The notes beneath the pieces were generated by a model. It saw nothing but the letters and a program-made list of their open reading frames with translations, was not told where the DNA came from and did no database searches. From Harmothoe impar (taxonomy: Eukaryota; Annelida; Polychaeta; Phyllodocida; Polynoidae), in NCBI GenBank assembly GCA_947462335.1, contig OX381717.1, positions 16,359,166 through 16,423,165 of the forward strand: 64,000 nt of DNA. The letters are read 5' to 3'. The translations under genes and the position numbers were made by a program. This document shows, piece after piece, positions 36,701 through 41,839 of the stretch (position 1 is its first letter; each line of letters begins with the position of its first letter).

Positions 36701-37913
36701 TATCAGGTTGGGGTGATTTATGGGGTAAATAATGCCCATATTATTCAGTTATAAATTTGTCGGTGTAAGGAGTTATACTGGTCTACTAAGACTCCAACTA
36801 GTCTAGTGACCTTTGACATTTATGGTAGCTGGACTCTGATTGTCTAACCACCCACCCACAGGTGGGTCAGCCTCACCTGGCCAGGTACCGGTCACTTAGC
36901 CTCACACGGCCGAGCCAGCAAGACACTCCTCCACCTATGGACATATACTTCTTCGAAAATTATCATCAGGTTGGGGTGATTTATAAGTAAAACTATTACA
37001 TGACATGGCTAGTACTTTTATGTAAAAAAAAAAAAGTTAAAAAAAGAAAATGATTCTGACTTAGCGTCTTCACATTTTCTGCCCATGTTACTGAAACAAA
37101 CTTTTTTTTGAAATTTAACCCAACAAGATGACGTCCATTGGACTACTGAACAACTCTACTGGGTAACTGACCATTACAGTGTGTACAATATTCAGTCACT
37201 TTACTTTTGGCATGATATGAAAAATGCCAATGCTATGAGATTATATTTTTGTACCAAGTTCAAATATCATGATCTCAAACTCATTCCTCAAGGGAACGCA
37301 TCTCTGGATTTGAAATACTATGTTAAGTAATTTGCAAACCATTTCGTTGAATGCGTCATCTGACATATCAGCGTACATTCCTTCATGACGTTGACACCTA
37401 TAGGTACACTGCCGGTAACTCTTCATATACTGCCTGGCAGCTGAAGAAGCACTTGTGGTACAGGACGTAGTATCTTCAGACCCCTTGCAGGAAAAAATAC
37501 ATTTTAGGGTTTAGTCAGTTATTGCCATCTGAAGGGGGGGGGGTTCCTTGATGTGTGGGGGTTATAATAAAACAGGCGCTGGGTGGGGAAAGATTTTATG
37601 CCTGCAGAAGGGTGAGGGGCGGATAAGAAATGAATACTATCCATTTAGGCATACCATTATACTGGTTTTACAGAATTATAGTGTTACAGAGCTATTAAGA
37701 CAGCCCAAATATAAACGTCCTCTTACTGGTAGCAGAATAAGTGAACAGAATAATGTACAGTTGCTCTGAGTCTGGACATGATTAAAACTATTGAAATACT
37801 TTAGAAGATTAAATTCTTACTTGGGAATATTCATTCATATCGATGTCAGTAGCAAGGCTGCAGTAAGACAAGAGTGCTAGCAAAAAACAGGTTGGGAAGA
37901 AGAGTTGCGCCAT
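3302..37913 (-). CDS. 18-exon gene: membrane-anchored astacin-EGF-CUB-mucin metalloprotease
   Basis: Spliced model, minus strand. Exons: 37821-37913, 37255-37483, 36457-36663, 35846-35963, 35524-35608, 30874-31065, 29926-30070, 27602-27733, 20464-20576, 19750-19895, 19228-19358, 8733-8900, 6628-6780, 6440-6519, 5378-5458, 4846-4901, 4299-4423, 3302-3756. All introns are GT-AG, phases agree, and the total is 903 codons with one terminal stop. Predicted order: signal peptide (1-21), Cys-rich prodomain (22-151), astacin catalytic domain (152-356), EGF-like module (357-398), CUB (402-529), Thr-rich exons (531-637), unrecognised region, Thr-rich stalk, transmembrane helix (872-895), short tail. 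Astacins are secreted or membrane zinc endopeptidases. This one should sit at the cell surface, somewhat like meprins but with CUB and mucin modules instead of MAM/MATH. The join between the CUB and mucin parts crosses a 10 kb intron, so two neighbouring genes remain possible. The substrate cannot be inferred. Confidence 0.68.
4299..4423 (-). CDS. Exon 17: extracellular segment
   Basis: Encodes ACGSVNVSLNPDLQLMSNFY then AVRIRITVTCQAAANALP. Phase 2 in, phase 1 out, with strong sites TTTTCAG|T and CCCG|GTAAGT. Alternating strands and two Cys suggest a beta-type extracellular module of unknown family. Confidence 0.65.
4846..4901 (-). CDS. Exon 16 (tentative)
   Basis: A 56-bp exon encoding ILILLRIFTFLCNIFCHPN. 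The acceptor CTGTTTTAG and the donor GTAAGT are good, and phases (0 in, 2 out) fit both neighbours. There is no recognisable domain; its short length makes this the weakest exon. Confidence 0.4.
5378..5458 (-). CDS. Exon 15 (tentative)
   Basis: Encodes IMNFQVIFISIVSYPF and QAQTCVLNVK. Acceptor TGTTTAG|ATC and donor AAG|GTAGCC are both phase 0, fitting exons 14 and 16. The open frame continues past the donor for about 40 codons to a TGA at 5246, so the exon end is uncertain. Confidence 0.4.
6440..6519 (-). CDS. Exon 14: unrecognised segment after mucin exons
   Basis: Encodes VEVRVLLIVFFLSPQLSQYY then IDLFDHV. Acceptor TTATTTCAG|TT phase 1, donor GTG|GTAAGT phase 0, both strong. The pattern faintly recalls the start of a SEA module, but I would not name it. 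Confidence 0.6.
6628..6780 (-). CDS. Exon 13: Thr-rich mucin-like exon, copy 2
   Basis: Begins VQDMSTTGAATTTTT and ends DETTTTPESTTQGID. The first and last residues, both splice sites and the flanking intron sequence match exon 12; the middle differs by runs of ACA and GCT codons. Phase 1-1. Confidence 0.78.
8418..8574. repeat. Foldback element of about 155 bp
   Basis: The outer arms begin AGCCAAAAA and end TTTTTGGCT. Further matches are CTCATTTCAGGAAAGTAAGAT against its diverged complement, and ACCACTTGTT against AACAAGTGATTTG. Only a short spacer lies at the centre. It sits in the intron upstream of exon 13. Confidence 0.75.
8733..8900 (-). CDS. Exon 12: Thr-rich mucin-like exon, copy 1
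   Basis: Begins VEDTSTTEAATTAVV and ends DETTTTPESTTEGID. The composition suits dense O-glycosylation and an extended stalk. Phase 1 at both ends (acceptor TTTGCAG|TG, donor GACG|GTATGA), so gain or loss of the exon leaves the frame unchanged. It is a diverged duplicate of exon 13. Confidence 0.78.
9706..9795. repeat. (AT)n microsatellite
   Basis: Long TA dinucleotide run grading into TATAGATA and GGTATATG variants. An open frame across it is an artefact. Confidence 0.95.
10028..10080 (+). promoter_or_regulatory. Candidate Crypton promoter with ETS-like motif
   Basis: CCACTTCCGGTCGCGC about 50 bp before the start codon contains CACTTCCGGT, the reverse complement of ACCGGAAGTG, the classic ETS/GABP core, in a locally CpG-rich patch. 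There is no TATA box. The site is read from sequence; promoter function is inference. Confidence 0.4.
10085..13852 (+). CDS. Crypton tyrosine recombinase, three exons, 681 aa
   Basis: Exons 10085-10453, 10633-10847 and 12391-13852 join in phase (0, then 2) to 682 codons with one terminal stop. Residues 1-123 form an acidic, Asn/Glu-rich N-terminal region. The exon 2 product (VLRKVHGYFKEKL and PDTLTSYYTGVAR) plus HCRENGYPVNL is the core-binding region typical of Crypton proteins. The catalytic domain has Arg278 (FGWR), a Lys/Arg-rich NERGTKTRKG hairpin, His404-x-x-Arg407 (GHSGRK), His430 (SGHKN) and nucleophile Tyr439 (NAYS). The tail is Ser/Ala-rich, then acidic (EVEEVEEVEE), then His-rich (GGIHIHMHHG). 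It should cut and rejoin DNA through a 3'-phosphotyrosine. A run of 15 T (12606-12620) encodes IFFFF in frame; slippage there would destroy the catalytic domain. The ATG at 10085 gives a natural N-terminus after a short leader. Confidence 0.88.
11026..11351. repeat. Foldback element inside Crypton intron 2
   Basis: Two 135-bp arms (11026-11160 and 11217-11351), nearly perfect reverse complements, separated by 56 bp. Arms run from AATAATTACTGAATA to GCAAACTGAAGAATAT. No coding capacity. It accounts for part of the long second intron. Confidence 0.93.
14047..14052 (+). terminator. Candidate poly(A) signal of the Crypton gene
   Basis: AATAAA 195 nt after the recombinase stop codon, in AT-rich DNA. 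Confidence 0.5.
14441..14857. repeat. Inverted repeat pair, about 58 bp arms
   Basis: Arms 14441-14499 and 14801-14857 share TTTTCGCCGATCCATCA and AAGCCTCAACCAAAT, in opposite orientation with some mismatches. Could be the ends of a small element or of the Crypton's 3' flank. Confidence 0.7.
15201..15351. repeat. Palindromic element, about 150 bp
   Basis: Arms 15201-15274 and 15278-15351 meet almost without a loop. Matches include TTTAAGTTCTGTATTTCCCC and AGATTGAAATC with their complements. Confidence 0.88.
15390..16400 (+). repeat. Kilobase purine-rich tract (GAGT / GGGA repeats)
   Basis: Almost pure A/G with scattered T, built of GAGT and GGAG units and ending in (GGAG)n. All open frames here are low-complexity artefacts. 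Confidence 0.95.
16401..17081. other. Spacer between purine and pyrimidine tracts
   Basis: Two stretches (16545-16790 and 16834-16985) carry GCATGATGCATGGCTGCAGC-type and TGCATTAATGTATCATGGAG-type sequence. These resemble the interior of the TTAACCCTTTAAGG element family seen at 54958 and 63104. No gene seen. Confidence 0.5.
17085..17968 (+). repeat. Kilobase pyrimidine-rich tract (CCCT / CACT repeats)
   Basis: C/T-rich array of CCCTCCCTCC and CACTCACTC units, the complement in kind of the purine tract at 15390-16400. Confidence 0.95.
18570..18725. repeat. About 21-bp minisatellite
   Basis: Six to seven degenerate copies of a unit like GACAGGAGAGGTCGGGGAAGA. Confidence 0.85.
19228..19358 (-). 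CDS. Exon 11: CUB domain, last part
   Basis: Starts RYCGRTGPDMLTLHTTSIII, the fourth CUB cysteine in the typical Y-C-G context, then LTFSAGLFVYVTL, the closing strand. The acceptor follows a long T-rich tract and begins with one base (phase 2). Donor TTAG|GTAAGA is a strong site, phase 1, and is compatible with either Thr-rich exon. Confidence 0.82.
19750..19895 (-). CDS. Exon 10: CUB domain, middle
   Basis: Encodes GMVGYKIVVNTSFLVL and YYCKFEWLEIFD, the CUB third cysteine and the 'D-x-[LV]-x-[IV]-x-D' type strand. Acceptor TTTTAG|GGA phase 0, donor AGAAG|GTATGT phase 2. Confidence 0.83.
20464..20576 (-). CDS. Exon 9: CUB domain, first part
   Basis: Encodes ACDTFQTGQYPALIPRRP and FRCTWLIT. 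The first two CUB cysteines and the C-x-W-x-I motif are present. Acceptor ATTTCAG|CT (phase 1) matches exon 8; donor ACT|GTAAAT is phase 0. Confidence 0.83.
20865..20932. repeat. (ATA/ATG)n microsatellite
   Basis: AATAATAATAATGATAAT-type trinucleotide run. Confidence 0.9.
21115..21653. mobile_element. Non-autonomous element with GTGTCGGACC ends, copy 1
   Basis: Begins AAGTGTCGGACCCC and ends with the inverted AAGGTCCGACACTTTT. Variants of the same motif lie inside (GTAAGGTCCAACACTTTT). The interior aligns with 21811-22370. No ORF of note. Confidence 0.6.
21811..22370. mobile_element. Non-autonomous element with GTGTCGGACC ends, copy 2
   Basis: Begins AAAAGTGTCGGACCTTA and ends AAGGTCCCACACTTTTA, with internal GGTCCGACACTTTA. 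Clearly related to the neighbouring copy throughout, in the same orientation. A further lone motif, GGGCCGACACTTTTA, lies near 22717. Confidence 0.62.
23745..24185. repeat. Left terminal inverted repeat with AGGTCA arrays
   Basis: Pairs with 26118-26528. The inner part holds clustered TCAAGGTCA units (about 23999-24020 and 24115-24170). Confidence 0.9.
24414..26113 (+). pseudogene. Broken ORF of an uncharacterised transposon-associated family
   Basis: Three plus-strand segments form one former protein. Segment 24414-24827 ends at an in-frame TGA (24828-24830) where CAML is followed by VVHWPSNGTVK in the same frame (24831-25010). A one-base frameshift near 25000-25018 moves to the frame of 25019-26113 (MQLPPCRVILSSSQNKVQLI). 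Motifs are THEEADIIM, ADDTDVFMLLLYYY, a CDTVAQSWGIGKAK segment, PPTFKAFKLNVQRAHFQAS and a Cys-rich end (CSCENYTTAKCTCKCK). Similar proteins are known to me as uncharacterised repeats in invertebrates and fish. The acidic DDTD motif suggests a nuclease-like fold, which is inference. A splice donor-like AAG|GTAAAA at the Cys-rich end suggests a missing last exon. Confidence 0.75.
26118..26528. repeat. Right terminal inverted repeat with TGACCT arrays
   Basis: Reverse complement of the left terminus, with TTGACCTTGACCTTGACCTT at about 26136-26160 and further units near 26260. Small indels separate the two arms. Confidence 0.9.
27602..27733 (-). CDS. Exon 8: EGF-like module
   Basis: Six cysteines in an EGF-like spacing, including VCGSHGYPNPADCTKCLCPP and SPNC. 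This resembles the short Cys-rich module that links astacin to CUB domains in many invertebrate astacins. Acceptor TTACAG|CT is phase 1; donor CCTG|GTAATA is phase 1. If the donor were not used, the frame would end at a TGA at 27570-27572, giving a short secreted form. Confidence 0.83.
27931..28058. repeat. 32-bp tandem repeat, 4 copies
   Basis: Exact 32-bp period; unit contains ACCATGCACAGGGTGCACA, itself partly palindromic (TGCACAGGGTGCA). Lies in intron 7, just before exon 8. Confidence 0.95.
28100..29920. other. Intron 7 remainder, no gene seen
   Basis: Unique-looking AT-rich intron. A tRNA-like patch at about 29178-29230 (TTAGCCTAGCAT followed by GTGTTCGATAC) could be an old SINE head, weakly supported. 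Confidence 0.4.
29926..30070 (-). CDS. Exon 7: end of astacin domain
   Basis: Encodes AFSSDTGNSSYKVNRTLAPI through VGQRGEVSYWDLRGLNGFYCN. The G-Q-R-x-x-[LV]-S-x-x-D-[IL]-x-x-[IL]-N-x-x-Y-x-C pattern is the astacin C-terminus, with the Cys that closes the domain disulfide. Acceptor phase 0, donor AATG|GTGAGT phase 1. Confidence 0.93.
30874..31065 (-). CDS. Exon 6: astacin zinc-binding and Met-turn exon
   Basis: Carries the complete signature HELLHSFGFYHEHSRADR. Zinc ligands are His250, His254 and His260, with catalytic Glu251 and the conserved R-x-D-R. The Met-turn SVMHY (301-305) supplies the Met and the Tyr switch residue. All catalytic residues are intact, so an active protease is expected. 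Phase 0 at both ends; acceptor TTTTCAG|ACT, donor TTT|GTAAGC. Confidence 0.96.
31099..31331. mobile_element. MITE with TACCGTAAAACC ends
   Basis: Terminal inverted repeats TACCGTAAAACCT and AGGTTTTACGGTA, with TA at both ends. The interior repeats ATTCGGCTTATA and TATAAGCCGAA. TA ends suggest a Tc1/mariner-type mobiliser. It starts only 33 bp upstream of the acceptor of exon 6. Confidence 0.85.
32138..32284. repeat. Foldback element in intron 5
   Basis: Inverted arms: CAGATATCCTTAG and GCACTGCCATAGCG against CGCTATGGCAGTGC and CTAAGGATATGTCTG. Confidence 0.75.
32405..32990. repeat. Degenerate tandem repeat of about 100-130 bp, block 1
   Basis: About five copies built of GGGAAAAAGG, CAAAATGACTATTTTAT, AGTCAGCCAGGGCCAAAGTG and GAATGAATGCAAATTTAT. 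Confidence 0.82.
32991..33577. repeat. 80-bp satellite, about 7 copies
   Basis: Unit starts AGTTACTATAAGGGAAA and contains CAGTGATCACTACTACTAG and TTAGCGACTTAAAGTGGG. The last copies are more diverged. Confidence 0.92.
33820..34075. repeat. Inverted and direct repeats of a 60-70 bp unit
   Basis: One copy reads GTCTTGACAAATAGTCAGAGGG; the following copies are in the other orientation (CCTCTGACTGTTTGCCAAG, CAGTTAAAGATACCC). Confidence 0.78.
34225..34580. repeat. Degenerate tandem repeat, block 2
   Basis: Further copies of the 32405-32990 unit (GGGGCTAGCTTCTTTCTATGG, GTCAGCCGGGGCCAAA), separated from block 1 by other repeats. Confidence 0.8.
34740..35075. repeat. About 80-90 bp degenerate tandem repeat
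   Basis: Four or five copies around CTGCTTTATTCAGTA, GAGAAGATGGCATCTATTCC and TGAATAATGGGC. Confidence 0.75.
35524..35608 (-). CDS. Exon 5: astacin domain, C-S-S-Y-I-G segment
   Basis: Encodes CSSYIGNIGSAGSAYNPQGLSLDSGCFL. The C-x-S-Y-[VI]-G and L-S-L-x-x-G-C patterns precede the zinc helix in astacins. Acceptor phase 2, donor TTG|GTAAGT phase 0. Confidence 0.9.
35846..35963 (-). CDS. Exon 4: astacin domain, N-terminal lobe
   Basis: Encodes GQVDLIMKVLDFYENHTCIRFEE and onward to IRFDCGRG. The ENHTCIRF segment is the conserved T-C-I-x-F strand of astacins. Acceptor phase 1, donor GAGG|GTAGGT phase 2. Confidence 0.9.
36060..36178. repeat. TA/TG-rich microsatellite
   Basis: ATATATGTATTATGTATA-type simple repeat in intron 3. 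Confidence 0.9.
36457..36663 (-). CDS. Exon 3: end of prodomain, furin-type site, start of mature protease
   Basis: Contains three more cysteines, then RRKKR (residues 147-151), a furin-like activation site, followed by the mature N-terminus GITRQLNRWTSPILYSFD. Trp160 and the SPILYSFD strand match the R-W-x-x-x-I-x-Y pattern at the start of astacin domains. Acceptor CCTCAG|CG and donor TTTG|GTAAAT are both phase 1. Confidence 0.87.
37255..37483 (-). CDS. Exon 2: Cys-rich prodomain, first half
   Basis: Starts GSEDTTSCTTSASS and continues with a helix-like stretch holding five cysteines (residues about 38-96), including QCTYRCQ. Acceptor CTGCAAG|GGG is phase 0; donor CTTG|GTAC is phase 1. I do not recognise the domain. 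It does not resemble the usual short astacin propeptide. Confidence 0.75.
37821..37913 (-). CDS. Exon 1: start codon and signal peptide
   Basis: Encodes 31 residues beginning MAQLFFPTCFLLALLSYCSL, a hydrophobic secretion signal likely cleaved near Ala21. The donor is CAA|GTAAGA, phase 0. A pyrimidine-rich acceptor ending in AG lies 16 nt upstream of the ATG (37929-37930), so an untranslated first exon probably lies farther up (above 37930). An upstream in-frame ATG near 38033 is ignored because it would bury the signal peptide. Confidence 0.82.
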
Positions 37914-38287
37914 TATCAATTTAAAGTTCTGAAAAAAAGGAAAAGTATGTATGTTCAATGTTTGTGGAACTGATATAATTATATTGACTAACTTCAATAG
38001 AAAAAGAGCGTAATGAGTTCCCGCATCTGTCACCCTCAGTGTGGGTTCAGGCAGAGGAGGCTATAAGCACAACGCTTGCTCAGTCCAGCAAAAAGGGTGA
38101 GCTTCTTCACACAGGGCTCACCCTACCTTGCTCTGTTGGCATGCTTGCACTAGTCTCGCGCTTTCTCACCCTAGTTTCCTGGGAAGTGTTGACTAGACCT
38201 CAGCTTGGAGAGTGAGTGGGCTATTTACCCTTACAATGAGAATCTGAACGTCCATGGTCATCTAAGCAGCCGTCCCACAAAAAGACT

Positions 38288-38962
38288 GGGGTCGGTTACA
38301 AAACACAGCAGAAAATCATAGTGTAAAAGAGGGTGTAACAAAAAAATCTTTTTTACGCTGTTGTGGGTGTCACAAAACAAAATTCTTGTGATGTTTTTTT
38401 TTCTGTTATTTTCACGTCATTTTTTTTTTATTTACGTTATGGACTGTATTTCTTTACACCACCTTCCCAAGGTGTGATTGTTTCACGTCATATATGTTTT
38501 TTACATTATGGGTTTTTTCACACCACCTTTCTAGCGATTGTGTAAAAAAAAGTGTAAATTAGCCTGAATAAGCGTAAATTTGAAGACAACAGCGTAAATT
38601 TGACATTTACGCTGATAATAGCATAAGTTTTTAAACACTAATGTTAATTTTCCAAAAAAAAAATAAATAAAAAAATAATATTCGGTAACATAAATTTTGT
38701 TACAGAGCGTAAATACGCTATGCTTAACTTTGTTTTAAATAATTTATGTTTTTTTTTTTTAATTCAGGTTAATATTAGCGAATATTTCAAATTTATGCTT
38801 CTGAAGGCTAATTAACACATTTTTGCAGACTAGCTGGAAAGGTGGTATGAAAAAATCCATAATGTAATAAAACATCCATAAGCTGAAATAAATCTGTGAC
38901 ATAAATTTGGTAACACCAACTTTTTGCACTATTTTTTAACGTTGTGTTCTGTAACGGCCCCC
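38288..38962. mobile_element. MITE with GGTTACAAAACAC-type ends, copy 1
   Basis: Ends GGGGTCGGTTACAAAACACAG and TTGTGTTCTGTAACGGCCCCC form inverted repeats of about 22 bp. The interior is AT-rich with repeated GCGTAAATT. Confidence 0.78.
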
Positions 38963-38985
38963 TGAACACATACATACACAATAAA

Positions 38986-39309
38986 GCACAGGCTATAACT
39001 GAGTCCTGCTGCCATTGTATTGTGTATGTATAGTATATGTAAAGGTCTGACACTCCTAGTCCCCGGTCATCTATACACTTGAGGCGGCAGCACTGTACAT
39101 GGGATTGTAGGTAGACAGTGGCACCATCTGAAGTACATACATTTTGTAGTTCCTACCTTTCTACTAGATGGTGCCACGGTCTGCCTACAATCCCATGTAC
39201 AGTGCTGCCGCCTCAAGTGTATAGATGACCGGGGACTAGGAGTGTCAGACCTTTACATATACTATACATACACAATACAATGGCAGCAGGACTCAGTTAT
39301 AGCCTGTGC
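38986..39309. repeat. Near-perfect 324-bp foldback
   Basis: Arms of 144 bp (38986-39129 and 39166-39309) start GCACAGGCTATAACTGAG and pair with hardly a mismatch around a 36-bp loop. Confidence 0.96.
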
Positions 39310-39378
39310 AATAAAGTATTTATGTCTAGGAGGTGAGGCGTATGGCGTATGTTGTAGGGTAGGATGTGGATGAGTCCA

Positions 39379-39688
39379 GGGGGGTGTTACAGAAAAATTA
39401 TGTTAGTTTAACAATGTAAATAAGGTGTTACAGAAAGTTAATTATTCCAAATAGGTGTTACAGAAACAAGTCACTCTGTTGATTTCATGTTCATTATTTT
39501 AACTTTTCACATGACAGTTGCACCCCCTTCAAACATGTTGCTGACATTTAGCCTGAACAGTGTACATTAGAAGACATTAACATATATCACTAAATGTTAG
39601 TATTAATGTAAGTTTTTAGATAACGTTAAGCATTAGCATAAAGTCGCTATATTTATGTTATTTCTTACATTGTTTTCTGTTACAGCCG
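39379..39688. mobile_element. MITE of the GTTACAGAAAA family, copy 2
   Basis: Ends GGGGGTGTTACAGAAAA and TTTTCTGTTACAGCC. The interior shares repeated GTGTTACAGAAA and TAGCCTGAA segments with the other two copies. Confidence 0.7.
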
Positions 39689-40370
39689 ACAGGAATCTAA
39701 AGATCTTGTAGATAGTTTGCTATTCTTCGCAGCTGTTTAAAATTTACAATTCCCTTAAAATGACACTGTCCAAATTTTTTCCATATTTTTAATCCTAGAT
39801 AAATGTGTTCCAAATGTTAGAACAATATTATATTTGGAGGATAGGGTACAATACAATGTCTTCCATGAGAAATAGGATACGAATGCGGTTTTGATATTGA
39901 CTGACGGGTACTCTAAGCTAAGGCAGTCAATACTTGGAAGTTTCTGACTAGGGAAAGAGGAACCAATTTTTATATATAGGGCATTTAGAGCTGCTACTCT
40001 TAGCTTTAAGATGTGTGATTTGCGTATGCGGAATAGCGACCCACCTAACGGCCTAAAGGAGGAAGAGGGGAAGGTTGGTTAGTAGACTAGAAACTAAGGA
40101 AATTCCAGAGTGGAGAGGATGTGATTCATCATACCCTATTAACTAGATGCTTTGAAAGTTTTTTTAACAGCACTGGATTTACCCCAACCTGGTTTTTCTA
40201 TTTGCCTCAAGTACATGATCCTCAGTGGTCAGCGTTATCCCAAGGTCAAAGAACATGGAGTCAATGGTCATTCTCCCAGTGTGGGCTTTGGCCTGTTTCC
40301 CACAGTTTCAAACAGAGTCAACTCTGTACACTAAAAGTAACCGCTTGAATTAGTGAGAAATTAAACATCA

Positions 40371-40667
40371 GGGGACTGTCACAAATATAGCGATAATTTT
40401 TCAGAGCGTAAGTAGGTGTTTATTCAGGGGGGCTTTACAGAACAGTTGTTTATGCCAATTAACTTATCTATTCAACACACTGTTCATGGTAGTATTGAAA
40501 AATAGAGTAAATTAGCCTAAATTAGCAAACATTTGAAGGCCACAGCATTGAAATATTCGCTAGTACTAACCAAAATGTACACTAATGTAAATTATTTATA
40601 AAAACGTTAGGCATAGCCTAAATAGGCCATTAGCGGGAATTTTCTTTTGTAACAGTTCCCAGTCCCT
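40371..40667. mobile_element. MITE of the GTTACAGAAAA family, copy 3
   Basis: Ends GGGGACTGTCACAAA and TTTGTAACAGTTCCCAGTCCC. Interior includes TTTACAGAACAG and TAGCCTAAATTAGC. Confidence 0.68.
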
Positions 40668-40846
40668 TACCTGAAGGGAAGATCCTCTGTTAAACGCAAC
40701 CCAGCAAATATGGTTATCTAAAATCAGAAAAAAGAGAACAGATATAAGTTGAGTGGTGTCTTTCCCGATTTACATTGCACAATGTGGTAAGGCTCACTGA
40801 ACACGTAGGTCAGGTTAGTCGGGAGAGGGCATATAAAGTGTAACGT

Positions 40847-41170
40847 TAGGCAAGAAGAAAAGGTATGTTTCAGGTTACCCAACCCTCCTGGCAAACAGTA
40901 GCGACCAAACAGGGCCAACCCTAGAGAACGATATCCTATTTTAAGAAAATATTTTTGATTAAAATAATTTTGCGACTATTTCAGGGTCAATTTGATGGTC
41001 CACTAGTTGACGCTGTTGTCGGCGAGTCAGCGCTGAAGTTTTGCGAGTCAAATTTTTGGTACTTTTCGAGCCAAATTATACATAAGTAAAAAAAATTAAA
41101 ATAAAAGAATCTGACCTACCCTACCTAGATTTTCAGACTATGTGACCTAAAACTCTCTTTTTTTGGCCTT
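40847..41170. mobile_element. MITE with TAGGCCAAAAA ends, copy 1
   Basis: Starts TTAGGCAAGAAGAAAAGG followed by TATGTTTCAGGTTACCC; ends CTCTCTTTTTTTGGCCT. Contains CAGGGCCAACCCTA as in copy 3. Confidence 0.7.
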
Positions 41171-41613
41171 TCTCTAAAGAAAAATGGGCAGAAACATCAA
41201 CCTGAAAACTGGGGTAACTGTATTATACATCTATGTTGTCTGCTTGATACAGATGACCCATTTTGGTCTAAGTGGGACCTGTCAGTGCTAAGGACAGGTT
41301 ATAGATTGTCAGCAGTTTTTGAGGTCACCGTAGCAAATTTGTTTCAAGAAACATGCTCGGAAAGTGTGTTTGTATAGATTGTACATGTGATGCAAATATA
41401 AAGGAACCAAAACACATTATTTCTGATATGATTGTCTCCCTAATATATAAGATAGCTAGCGGTACCAGAATATGATCGTATCATGTGAATTGCCCCAAAA
41501 AACGTGAAGTTGTGGATTCCAAATTTTTGGCCCAACGTTTGCCCTGCTTCACAGTACGCAGCCTCTACACCCTTCTTTAGCAGCGTAAGTGGATGAGTCG
41601 GTGGTGACAGCTA

Positions 41614-41831
41614 TAGGGTAGATTCACCTGGGGTCGGACACATACCTTGAGACGGACACTTGATTTTGGGATTATTCAAACATTTTGAGCTCTTTCTTTG
41701 TGAATGCTGGTGAAGTTCGAGCGTCATCTTTTCCAAGATATAAATACCAGCAGTTGTATTTGTACATAAATGACCTCAAATTCCACTGTCCGTCTCAGGG
41801 TATGTGTCCGACTCATGGTGAATCTATCCTA
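41614..41831. mobile_element. MITE with TAGGGTAGATTCACC ends, copy 1
   Basis: Long inverted ends: TAGGGTAGATTCACC, GTCGGACACATACC and GAGACGGACA, with the complementary TGTCCGTCTCAGGGTATGTG at the right. A second copy lies at 61178-61398 in the opposite orientation. Confidence 0.88.
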
Positions 41832-41839
41832 TCGCATTA

